A stretch of 64,000 nt of DNA from Diphasiastrum complanatum. Taxonomy: Eukaryota > Streptophyta > Lycopodiopsida > Lycopodiales > Lycopodiaceae. The notes beneath the pieces were generated by a model. That model worked only from the letters and a program-made list of their open reading frames with translations. It was not told the origin of the DNA and did no database searches. Location: positions 47,672,395-47,736,394 of the forward strand of contig CM055100.1 in NCBI GenBank assembly GCA_029204225.1. The letters run 5' to 3'. Shown one piece after another: positions 43,932 to 56,110 of the stretch. A program made the translations under genes and the position numbers. Each line of letters starts with the position of its first letter. The stretch's first letter is position 1.

Positions 43932-46900
43932 GGGGGTTGTTGGTGGCCAAGTTGTAACAGTTTTATTTGATGATGGTTTTACACAACTTTATTAACTCCA
44001 ATCTATTGCAGAAGTTAAATGTGGAAACAAATCAAAGTGACCACTGCTATGTTGTGAAGTTGGCTACGGGAGCGGAAAGCCAAGTGTGGGACCGGATAGT
44101 CCCTCATCTGCCAATTCAAACACAAGCTTATAAGGATAATTTAGACTTTCATATTATGAATCTAGATGAGGTAGATGTGATACTTGGTAAGGAGTGGTTC
44201 TATGAGAGGAATGAGTAGTTACAGAAAAAAAACTATGTAACTCACAGTTTGTCGTTCTTGCATAACAGCTCACTCCTTGAATTGAATGGAAATGTGGATA
44301 CGTCTTCTCCTTGTATGCTTTCTGCCTTAGAAACAGTTGAATGCATGAATATTGTGGATTGTGTTTCATACATGTGTTGGTTGAAGGATTTCACTTATCA
44401 TGAAGAATACAATTTACAAAGTCATAACATGAAACTTGCATTAATGTCTAACAACCTAAAAGAAGAAAATTTGCCGAAAAGTGAAACCTTTAGGAGACTG
44501 AAGACAAGAATTTAATGATGTTTTCCCAAAATAGCTTCCTGAGGGTCTCCCCCCCTCTAGGGTAGTCGACCATGGTATTAAACTCCTTTTTGGTAGCTTG
44601 CCTCCTGTATCTTTGTATCCTTACAGGATGAGTACTACCGAAGAGGATGAAGTTTATAGGCAACTGCAGAACTATCTTAAGATGGGCCATGTGAGGCCTA
44701 GTAAGTCCCCTTGGGGGCCCCAATCATTTTAGCTGATAAAAAGGATGGAGGCATACATCTGTGTGTAGACTTTAGAAAACTACATAAATTAACAATTAAA
44801 AACCGTTATCTCTTACCTCGAATGGATGAACTGGTTGCATGGTGCAAAGTACTTCACCAAAGTCGATTTGAGATCAAGGTATCATCAGATTCAAATTAAA
44901 TATGAGGACGTAGAAACAACCGAGTTTAGGACTAGGTACGACCATTACCTTCTTCATCCATATCTGAGAAAGTTCATCATATTTTACTTGGATGATATTC
45001 TCATCTATAGCACAACCTTGGTGGAGCATGAGGAGCATCTCAGAACTGTCTTAAAGTTACTTAGACAGGAGAAGCTCTTTGCCAAAGAATCTAAATGTGT
45101 TTTCTTCCAGAAGAGGTTGGTTTATCTCGGTCATGCTATTTCGGACCATGGGTTGGAAATTGACCCAAATAAAGTCCGTCAGGATTGGAATGACCAATTC
45201 CTCAAACCATCTGGGAGGTTATGCCTTTTTCGGGCTTTACAGGGTTTTTTTATAGATTTATCATCGGTTATGTGATAATTGCATTACTTTTGACAATTGT
45301 CCTCAAAGGGGCTAAAAGAACTAGCCGACATAATAAATACAGTCCTCCAGTTACTTGGACTGAAGAGATGAACCAGAGTTTTGAGAACCTCAATATTGTG
45401 TGTCTACAATGCCTATTTTACACATAGTGGATCCTAACAAGCCAAATGTGCTTGAAACGGATGCCAGCGACTATGGTATAGGTGTGGTCCTATATCAGGA
45501 TGGTAGACGGGTTGCTTTTGAAAGCAAAAAGTTGGATCCTACTCAAAGGCGGTATTCCACCGATGACAAGGAACTTTTTGCAGTAATTCATGCGTTGAAT
45601 ATTTGGAGACATTATTTGTATGGATCCAAATTTACCATAGTAACTGACCATCAAGCGTTAATGTACATAACGATGCGGTTGACCTTAGGGGTCGTAAAGC
45701 CAGATGGTCAGAAATGCTCCAAGAATTTCATTATGGCATTGAGTATCGAAGGGGTACTTCTAATAGTGTCACGGATGCCTTAAGCCAGATTGGAGAGGTT
45801 AATCAGTTAAGCTTTTTTGAGATCCAATCTGAGTTATATTTGTCCTTAAGAGATTTGTGTAAGACCGACAAGTACTTCGGTCGTATTTGGCTAGATGTCC
45901 TGGCAAGTACTTCTAGATCTAGTGGTGACCTTGGAATGCGGGATTCCAAGATTTCTCCTCAGGACAAGATATTAAGAGACTATTCCATAAGGAATGGTTT
46001 ACTTTTCCAGAATGGAAAAGTGTGAGTGCAAGAAATGATGATATTAGGGCCCAAATTCTGCATGAATGTCATGACAGCCCATGTGAAAGAATGCTTGACC
46101 TAATAAAAAGAGACTTTTATTGGCCAAATTTAAAAGGTCAAGTGGAAGCATGCGTTCGCAAATGTGGACAATGCCAGGTAAATAAAGTTGAAAGACTTAA
46201 GGCAGTTGGTTTGATACTTCCTTTGGAAATTTCTGAAAGAAAATGGAAAAGTATTTCCATGGATTTTGTGGTTGGACTACCTCAGACGAAGAAGTAAAAT
46301 GATGCTATTTGGGTTATAGTTGACAGACTAACCAAGATAGCGCAATTCATTCCAACCAAGCAGTCTGTCAAAGCTTCGGAACTTGCTCAGCTTTTCATAG
46401 AAAAGTTGTTCAGGTTTTAGTTTGCCATATGATATTGTTAGTGATCGGGATTCTAAGTTCACTGGCAAATTCTGGCAAGCGGTCTTTGAGAAATTGGAGA
46501 CCACCTTAAGTGTAGGGTCTATAGATCATCTTGAATCGGATGGTCAGACTGAAAGGATGAACCAGTCTATGGACGATATGCTTCGTGCATATGTTTCCAA
46601 GAGACAGTTAGATTGGGAAAGGTACCTTCCAATGATTGAGTTTGAGTATAACAGCGCCAAGCACTATGCGACAGGTGTACAGTTTTCGGCCTAGAGCTGC
46701 AATCTCCATTGGCCTCAAAAGCCTCAAGGTTAAAGCGGCGGTTGATTTTTTGCATGATATGCAAGAAATGCTGCTTGTTGCTTGCGATAACGTAAAAACG
46801 GCTCAGCATAGAGCCCAATTTTACGCTAATCAGAAGCAACAACCTAGGGTCTATGCGAAAGGGGATTGGGTGTATTTTAAAGTCCCAAAAGACTCTAAGA

Positions 46901-47290
46901 TACTAAAGACTGGAAAATGTCCTTAGTTATCGCCTTGATATGCTGGGCCTTTTCAAATTGTGAAGAAACTCAATCGGAATTCCTGTCAACTAGACCTTCC
47001 TCAAGGAATCAGAGTTCACCCAGACTGACCTAGTCTTCCACATTAGTCGTTTAAAGGAACGACTTGATGGAAAGGATGAATTGTTTCTGCAGGATAAGCT
47101 AGTTCAACTTGAGGACTTCACATCCTTTGTACCTTCTGAACCATAGGCCATTGTTGATGTACGTCAACATGAGCTCAAAACCCGGCAGGTAACTGAGTAC
47201 CTGGTGTCTTGGAAAGGAAGTTCCGAAGACAGGGATACTTGGGAAAAAGAACGAGACCTTAGACTGAGATTCCTAGATTTCCTTCCTTAG
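43932..47290 (+). pseudogene. Gypsy C2 pol (protease to chromodomain), broken
   Basis: Protease remnant with FDDGFT; reverse transcriptase 44,560-45,300 with catalytic YLDD near 44,987 but a deletion that removes the fingers/palm stretch between YDHY and LHPYL; RNase H 45,420-45,670 (ETDASDYGIG); integrase 46,020-46,950 ([33 protein letters not shown]); chromodomain 47,150-47,290 (TEYLVSWKGSSEDRDTWEKE). At least eight stops or frameshifts are visible. Confidence 0.88.
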
Positions 47291-47317
47291 AAGAGGAGTC
47301 TTTTAAGGGGGATGGAA

Positions 47318-47762
47318 TGTTAGGGACCCAACTCCCTTGGGTCCCAAACCCAACTTGAAGCTAAACGTCGACTAGGCCTGTTGACTTGACCAGTGACTTG
47401 TGGACCTACATGGTTGCCACGTGTCGTGATCTAGGATGTGTGCTTTGGAGACTCCTACTCTGGAGGTATACAAGGAGAGGAGGTCTCACTTTACCATCCA
47501 TTCTATCTACCTAGGAGAAGGTGGGGTGAGTTCTTGTGCATAGCCAAGGTGAGTGCTAGCCTGAGGTGGGAGATGGCTGAGAGCCTTGCAGTGGTATGGG
47601 ATGATGTCAAGGTTGGAGGTCGGATCTCGCTTGTCACAGGTCACTGGCCAGGGCACGGAGGGTGGATTTGGATTGGATCTGACGACGGGGTGGATCATGT
47701 GACGCTCAGTTCCTTGTGGGTAACCGGCACATGGCGGTTTGTCGCGGAAAGTGGTTGTAACA
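47318..47762 (+). repeat. 3' LTR of gypsy C2
   Basis: TGTTAGGGACCC to TTGTAACA, preceded by a purine tract (AAGGGGGATGGAA). Clearly related to the gypsy C1 LTRs but more diverged. Confidence 0.88.
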
Positions 47763-48923
47763 TCAGTAGGCCTATCTCGACTCGTAAATTAATTATGATT
47801 GTGAGGGGTTGGGGTCCTCTTGGTATTAAATTATAATTAATGGCTTAGATGCCTAAAACTCATGATGGCCAATTGATCTAGATTGGTTGGGTAGGTTTAG
47901 TCCACCATCGACTCCGTTTTTTGTCTCGATTCAACATCCTAGTCTTTGATCCTTGGAGGGGGGGTCTTGAAAGCATGTCTCATAGTTATTTCCTAGTTGT
48001 GCATCGAAAAACACTTTCAACCAGGCCTCTAACTATACATGCCACTATGGCCGCCACTATGAGGTGGCAAGTGAATCCATTAGAGTTTGGTCAACAAGCT
48101 AAGCCAATAAAATGGTTAACCCATGGGTCACCATAAGTAGCGACCGGTCCTAGATCATTTGCAGAAGTCCTGGTAGTACCCATTGCCGAATGTGTCACTG
48201 CCCTATATGCTGAATGCCACCTAAATCCTTGAAAGTTTGGTAAGGCTCTCTCATTGCTCTGGTGTCTCAATAGATGTCAATATATCACTCTATGAGATGA
48301 AGTCCACTAGGTCGCACGCCGTAGATGAGGAATGAATGTCGTTATAATTCCATACCCCAATCCTCAAATGATGTGGAAGGGGACTCGGGGTGCTCCCATG
48401 GCTGGGGACACGCTTCTTGAAATGCTTTCCTCCTCTTCCACTTGCATGTAGATGAGGTCATCATCCAAAAATATAGTTTTCACCTTTACTTTAGTTGCGT
48501 GAGACCAATGTTATCTCTTCTAATGAGGTGAAACGAATGATCTCTAAAATTGCTGACTTTACCTGCATATGAGATTGAGGCAAATACTTAGCATTCCATT
48601 CCGTAAAGCTCTTGTAGTATATACAATGTACCTTCTTCCACTAACGAAAGTTGCATGTTGTTGTTTAAAGTTTTCCATAAGTTTTGTTAGGAAGCTGTTC
48701 TTTGCTGGGATAGTCGGTCCTTATAAATTCAAGCTTCATTTATTCTAATGAGATGAGTGTCTCTCCTCAAATTTTTGATCCTTGGAGCTTTTTCTTTTTT
48801 TATTTAAGAAATATTTTGAACCTGTATAGCCTTTTCCCCCTTGCCTTGTCAATTTTAATAAGACCTGAAGCCTAGAAGTTGGTGAAATTTGCAATTAATG
48901 GCTACTGTTGTTGAAATTCACAG
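47763..48923. other. Spacer upstream of the first visible MsrB exon
   Basis: 1.16 kb with no recognisable gene or repeat. It ends in an acceptor-like TTCACAG at 48,917-48,923. Depending on where the missing first MsrB exon lies, it is either intron or 5' flank. Confidence 0.5.
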
Positions 48924-49029
48924 ATCAAGGTGAATTCCATAATATAAGTGATGCAGAATGGAAGGAAAGGTTGACAAAAGAACAATACTACATTGCGAGA
49001 AAAAAGGGAACGGAACGTGCATTCACTGG
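48924..49029 (+). CDS. MsrB exon (first visible)
   Basis: Follows TTCACAG and ends before GTGAGT. It encodes [20 protein letters not shown] and on to GTERAFTG. The first two bases complete a codon begun in an exon that was not identified; the last two bases are GG of a split Gly codon. Confidence 0.88.
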
Positions 49030-50548
49030 GTGAGTTAGTACCTTGGGAATGCTGTCAAGGTTGAGTATTCTGCTTTCATTCAATTGATGTTTGAACACAT
49101 TGTAGTATATGTCACAGTGGAAAGCTGATGAAGAAACTATGCATTGCCAATAAAATGTTTTCATGGTTTAAGCTTCTACTCCATAGTAAACTGTCTGATT
49201 CAAAGGAGAGAGTCTTTGAAAGACTCATAGTTTTTTAGATTCTTTGTCTTTGATGCTACTCTGTGCAACTGGGATGAAGTATAATTTCTTCAGAGCAGGG
49301 TGCAGACTTTAAGAAGTTAGTACTTAATCCTTGTTGATTGAGTGCAATGTGTCAAAGAAGCAAATAGTTGCATTTTGTGTTACTCATAAATACCTCTTCC
49401 ATACCCTTCAGTACTGATTGTCAAAAAATTTGAGTTGCTTTTTCTATTTTATTTAATGTTAAATTTTTTTTTTCCAAATGCATATCTCGAAAAAAAAATT
49501 GCAATACTTAATAACACCGTCAGAATGGTGTTCCATATCAAACTACGGTATTAGTATATTGTCATTTTGGTAGATTTCTAGCATTCTTCTTTATATTAAC
49601 AGCTGCAAGGCTTTGGTAATTTAACATTTTATTTTTATTCTGGTCGTTGTGATGCAGTAAATTCTGGGACACGAAGACACCTGGGACGTATCATTGCATT
49701 TGCTGTAATGCACCTTTGTTTGAGTAAGATTTGATGCCCAAGATTTGAGTAAGGTAGTCATGTAAGAGAGTTCTGAGTTAAATTTTTTAAACAAAGCTTT
49801 TCTATAGATGATATAAGAGGAAAATTTTCTTACGACACGAAGGCTTACATAGTTAACCAAACAAAACAAACTTGCACATGAATGTTGTACATCAAATGAC
49901 ATGGTCTTCCTTTTGACAATAGCTAGGGACCAGGGTTCACCACTTTTAAAGCTGGAGATGTGTACTTTCTATCTTCTACAAAATTGAGACACTAACCTAG
50001 CTCAAAAATGTAGTTGGCCATAATTTAGAACACATATGCAAAGAGTACCTTAGCTTGTTGCTCTGAGCTAGAAACACTAATTTCACTAAGCTAGAAACCT
50101 GATTTCACTAAGTCTCAATAATGAAAAGCACCATGAGACAACCAGGTCCCGAATTTAGGGGATGTAGTACACAGACAATGGGATAAGGCTTATGCTAAAC
50201 TATAGTTATGGATAAGAGGGGTTACAAGGACCCTTGTTTGTAAAATAGCATTATACCCATCTGGATCTCAAATGCCCAAGTTTGAGCACTTTACAACAAG
50301 GACCTAAAGTGAAGATGCCCAATGGAAGGAAATTTGCGTTAAAACCCTAGAAAGGGCTTTCTTCCAAAGATTACAAAAGGTATATTGGGTTTTAGAAGAG
50401 TATAAGAGTAGATGTGAGTGAACCTCATGTTCATGAAGATGAATGTTGAGAAGCATCATCTGCCATAGAGGAGCAAACGAAGTCTTAAATTAGGATTTAT
50501 CCTTGGGAGAACCTTTGATACATCATCCTACAAGACATTTGTGTACTC

Positions 50549-50596
<48 letters not shown>

Positions 50597-53500
50597 CAGA
50601 ATTAGAATTATTATATTAATGTCTGTCAAGTACCCGAGGGCACACAAGACAAGTAGAAAATACATCAAAAAGGAAGGAGCATTGTCCACGTAGGACTTAT
50701 TCCTAACAGCTAAACCAACACTAGAAAACAGAGAGAAAGACAAAGCTTAACCTCCAGCTCTGTTGAGGGTACAATATCAGTAGCTTAACCACCAGCTACA
50801 CAGAGGGAAAGAGAAAACTGAAATAAGTTAGCTAACTAGCTAAGTGGATATAAAAAACTGCGTGATATGGTGAGAAGCAGGTGTTGGCCTCCGGTGAAGA
50901 ACCCTGGGCCTGGAGGAGCGAAGAGGATGCTGGAGCTTCGGACGTCGTACTGGAATGTCTATCTCACTGTCAGAAGTCTCATCTCTATTCCTCTTCTAGA
51001 AAAAGTGCGTAATGTGGGACTGGCTATGATCCACATCAGAAACATCCAATAAAAAGGAAGATCTCAGAGTAAACATCTCTCGCAATAATAAACCAACACA
51101 TCTCGCATCTGAGAAGGCAAGGGAAGAAGCAAGGGTAAGTGCAGTATCTCTGTATAAGCAATGGTATCTGCCTCTGATCTCATAGTAGGCTGGACATCGG
51201 AAAATAAAATGGAACTCATCCTCAATCTCTTGTAAAGAGCAGCACTGACAAATCCGTAGCGGTCGAGGTGTGTCTGTGTATCTGCCTGTCTCAATAGCAA
51301 GCTGGTGAGAAGAGACCCTAAATTGACCAAGATGGTAACACAGGCCGAAAGATAACGTCTGAGACAAATAACCCGGCCGAATGGGAAGCTCGGAAACATT
51401 AAGCTGATGAAGATGAGTGTGATAAAAATGAAGCTTGACCCATGCTGGATCTGGGTGAGACCACACTGTGTTGATGTAAGCTCTGTAAATCTGCTGGCAG
51501 ATATATGCGTGTGTCCCATTCGGGAGATCGGATATAGATAAACCCCACCTACTCAAAAGGTCAAAAACACACTGAAACCATGAGGACTTAGCTTGCTGAC
51601 TAGCTAGAGTGTGAGAGGATGTGAAAGCTGTAGCAACATATCTGGATGAATCAAGCTCCGAGACTCTATGAATGAATGTGATAATCCGAAATATAGCCTC
51701 GACAATCAGTGGTGGTGAGGCAAACACTGCCAGTATGATATCATGGGGAACTGACTGCTTCGCACGGATCATCCGGCTAAGCATAAGGATCTGCAAATGT
51801 GAAATATCACTCCAAGTATCTCTGGACAAGCCAGGACACCATGTCTATGTTGAATATAGAGCCACCGGGGAGACAGTGGCAGAAAAAAGGCGATAGCGCG
51901 TATCAGGATCATGTACATAGTAAATAGAAGAAAACCTCTCCATCTGGACAAGGGCAGAGTGCCCCTTACGGAGCCTAGACAGTGCAGCTGGTCTAAAAGT
52001 GAGCAATGGACCAGTAAAAAGGACACCTAAGTAAGTATAAGAGGCTACTATGTCCAGTGGAAGCCCATCATAGTAGAACACTGTGTCTCTCATATGGTGT
52101 CGATTGGTGTTGAACACCATGACCTTAGTCTTACCAATGTTCACCATCAAACCCCATGTCTGGCAGAAAGTATATAAAGCATCAAGGTGCTGCTGAAGCC
52201 CAGATGCGGATCTCGATAGAAGTATCACGTCATTCGCATACAGTAGAATAGGGATAATCATATATGCTAACGGACAACCATCTCCACCCTCCTCCCTAAT
52301 AATCCGCTCAAGATCATCAATATATAGAGCAAAGAGTAGGGGACAAAGGACACCCCTGCTTTACTCCCACTGTACTATGAATGTAAGAGGACCATCCATC
52401 ACCATCTCGAAAACGGGCCAGTACTCTCTCATACAATGTGACGATAGCAGCAATGATCTCCTGAGAAAAGCCAAGCGATGCTAAGCGCTGGAGTAAAAGG
52501 TGTCTCGGAACAGAATCAAACGCTTTGCAGAAAACCACAAAGCAACAATAAACCCTCTGCTTCCTGAACTTAGCCTCCTCAATAATGCATCTCAAGATGA
52601 ATATCTGGTCAGCCGTGGAGTAGCCAACGTGAAAACCTGCCTGTCCCATAGCATGTAACCCCTCTGTCTCTGCCCGTGAGCTGACAATAGACTGTAAAAC
52701 GGATCCATATAGCTTGGCCATAGTATGACTGATCATAATAGTGCGGTAGTTGTCAACAATCAAAGGATCCCCGGCTTTGAGGATAGGGTTGGTGCACCAC
52801 GATGTGGGGAGACCGAAGATGACAGATTGGTTAAAGATATGGGAAATGTATGGGGCAATAATGTGAGCAACTGGTTTTAGGAAGTTCAACATCAGTGGCT
52901 TTTTGGGTTTGACCATTTTGGATGGCGTTTTCAACCATGGATGGGGTAAAGAGGGTGAATTCTGAAGGGCGTGGGGAAAGAGAAATGGAAAGAGAGTCAA
53001 CTGTATAAAGCTTAGTAGCATAATTTATCCATGATTCAATAGCAATAGGAGCGGGTTTATAAGGGTTTTTAGAGAACATCCGCCAAAAGAAATGGGAGGA
53101 TGGGGAGGCAATAGCATCAACAAGTTTTTGTCCCAAGGACTGGAGATAAGCTGTCTTTTTTTTCAGAGTCACTTTGTGATATTCTTTTTGTTTCAAGGAT
53201 AGGGTGTGAGGAGAGTGGTATCTAGCGTATACAACTTGTATGCAATGAGAAGCACTTTGTATCATACCATTTGTTGTGAGTGCGTTTATGCAAAGGGAAG
53301 TTTTTCGAAGGATAGGCAGTATTGGCAGATTGCAAAAGAGACTGAGATAAAAAGATAGCTTGCTGGTCAACTGAGGAGGTGAAGGGGAAGTCTTGGAGAA
53401 AAGTAACTAGGGACTCGGTGTAAAGGGGAAAACCAGATGGAGAGAAAACCGGGCGATGGTGATGAGTGGGACGGTGTGTTGTGACTGTGGTACTATGATG

Positions 53501-56065
53501 ACCAAGGGATAGAAGTAGGAGGGAGTGATCCGAAATGGTAGGAGGTATAATGCAGAAGGTATGAAGAAATGGGATCAAAGTCGGTGACCCAATGAAGTAG
53601 TCAACAACACTATGTCCTCCTCCATGTGGGTGGCAAGTAAAATGATATGACGAAGGCCAATAAGGAAGGCCATTCAAAATGGTTAAGGAATGGGCCTCTG
53701 CTAAACCAATCAGCCGCTCTCCAAAGTGGGTAGCTGGAGTATCTGCATCTTGTGAGGTCCTGTCAAAGCCCATATCTAATGTGCGAACCTGTAGAAAATC
53801 ACTCTCTGCATAAAACTCAGCTTGCCTGATGCTCGTACGAGCATTAAAATCCCCTGCTAAAAGAATAAGGCCTCGCTGTGCAAAGCTGAATATATCATCT
53901 GAGAGAGCCTGGAAGGGGTCACCACCAAAATCAGCAAAAGATGATGTCTGTGGTGCAAAGTAACAAACTGCAAGAAAGAGGTCTTGAGAAAGCCCCAAAC
54001 AGTGACCAGAGAACTGAAACCAAATAAAGCGTGCAAATGGATCACTTTTGACCAGTTTAAAATGAGAACTGAAAACATCCTTGGTGAGACATGCAACACC
54101 ACCAGAACCACGGAAAGTCTTCCCTCTCACAAAGGGCCGATGCGCTGAGTGCCAGGTGCAATCCTGTATGGATGGGAGCGGTCTATATAAGGATTCATGA
54201 GTCTCTGCTAACAAAAGGATATCACATTTCAGCATGAAAGAATGGAAGTCACCTGCTGAAGAAGATGATAGTATGCTATTACAATTCCAAAAACCAATAT
54301 GTAAAGGCTGAGCGGATCTCGGGCTGCTCCTTTGCCCGAGAGCCCCAAATCCCTATTGAGAAATTTTATCAAAAAATTCTGGTTTGCCTTCAATGAAAAC
54401 CACCCGCTGATTTCTTGCATTTGCATCCTGGATAATCCGTTTCCTGGCTTGCCATTGTGTGTGTGTAAGGTCATCATCCATAAAAATAAAAGTCCCTTTA
54501 AATTTGGCTCTAAGGCGTAAAGCTGCGTTGCGGCTGTTCATAGAGCAAAACTTGATAAACAAGACATTAGTGTCAAACTTACTTCTCCAAGCTGTATCAA
54601 ATCCATCCGTAGTGTGTGTGAGCTTAGTTAAAAGGAGGTCTTTTGCCTCTTCAATGGGCTTATCCCCGTCGGGAATCCCCCTAACCCGAATATTAAAGGC
54701 TTTTTTAGCCCTTCTTTCTTGCTCGGAGAAGACATCTTCTAGTGTAGAATTCACAATTGCATGTTGAACCGAGCTTGAAGATTCGACCTTACCATCGTTT
54801 TTAGACGCGTTGCCCATGTCTTCGTTTCTTCCACTTGTTTCTCAAGGCTGGATATTTTGTTCGACGTCTCCTCCAATACATTCTTTTGAGGGATATGTTC
54901 CGCAATCCGTTGCTTAAGATATACATTTTCTTGTTCAAGCTGCTCCATTCGCTCTTTAACCCCACAAAGATCCAAACTCAGCTTGCCGTTCTCAATTTCA
55001 AAGAAGTGTAATTGTCTTTTGAGTCTGATGATTTCTTGTCAAATAAAGCTGATGTCATAAGCAAAGAGGCCTTCAGTAGGTTTGGAGGGGGTATAATCAA
55101 TTGTGGGCAATTGATTAACTGCAAATGTTTTGACAGCAGGGCGAGCATCCGTCTTGGATTCAGATGCAGATGCGGTGGACAGATCAGAAGTGGATGCGAT
55201 GGATAAACTTAAAACAGGTACGATGGCAGGAGCAGGTACCAAAAACTCAGATGTGATGGGCAGGGGGGTGTTTTTCGGGCCTTCCAAAGTAGGGCATGGT
55301 GGAGAGTGGGGGGAGTTACCTCCCCCTCGTTTGTTGCGTGGAGCCATAGGACAGTATTGAAGGTTGTAGCAGGAACCTTGTAGGTCCGGTGGTCAACAGA
55401 TGCCAGCACCAGATAGGAGGCAACAGTGTATCAGGGGCCCAGATCCGTGCTCCAAAACAAAATGTCCAGATCTCAGTTCTGAGGAAGTGAGAACTGTCTG
55501 CTCCAGGTCAGAGGTCTGGGTTCTAGGTCCGTTCCAGGTCTGAGAGCAGAGGTCCGCTCCAGGACAGAGATCCGCTCCAGGTCAGAGACACGCTCCAAGT
55601 CAGAGACAGAGAGCTCCAAGTCAGACCAGGTGTGAGGTCCGCTCCAAGTGTGAGAGAGAGAGGTCCGCTCCAGGACAAGGATCCGCTTCTCAGAGATCTG
55701 CTCCAAGAGAACCGCTCCTCAGAGATTCGCTCCAGGGGAATGTCAGTTGATAGACAGCTTCAAGTGTGAGAAAGAGAGAGGTCCGCTCCAGGACAGAGGT
55801 CCGTTCCAAGACAGAGATCCGCCAGAGAGAGAGAGAGTTGTGCTCAGATTCGTTCCACAAAAGTCCCCTTCCCAGGTGTCCGTTCCACAAAAGTCTGCTC
55901 CCCATATGTTCGCTCAGATGTCCTCAGAGCTCAGAGATCCAAGCTCTGCTCAGAGATCTGTGCCCCGCTCAGAAATCTATATTGTCCGCTCAGAGCGAGG
56001 TCCATGTTGTCCGCTCAGAGATCCGTCCATGCTGTCCGTACAGAGATCCGTCCATGCTCAGCGAT

Positions 56066-56110
<45 letters not shown>

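Larger units (their letters stand above)
43932..47762 (+). mobile_element. Gypsy C2: 3' part of the outermost gypsy C element
   Basis: Begins inside the protease region exactly where the copia B LTR ends, and runs through reverse transcriptase, RNase H, integrase and chromodomain to a 3' LTR (47,318-47,762). The simplest reading is that copia B inserted into this gypsy and the 5' half lies left of the window. The same family as gypsy C1 at 10,170-18,635, but it keeps the integrase tail that C1 has lost. Confidence 0.82.
50551..56106 (-). mobile_element. LINE 2: nearly full-length non-LTR retrotransposon in an MsrB intron
   Basis: Reading leftward: repetitive 5' region (about 55,400-56,106), ORF1 (55,347 to about 54,353), ORF2 with endonuclease, reverse transcriptase and C-terminal Cys/His motif (about 54,290 to 50,996), 3' UTR and a (TC)n tail at 50,551. 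It is on the strand opposite to the MsrB gene. Both ORFs are broken by several frameshifts. The protein matches LINE 1 at 34,490-35,605. ORF content is L1-like, the simple-repeat tail is not. Confidence 0.82.

Noticed and set aside
47921-48136. 71-codon frame as a possible first MsrB exon
   Set aside because: No targeting-peptide character that I can defend, no donor site leading in the right phase to 48,924 was identified, and no similarity to MsrB N-termini.
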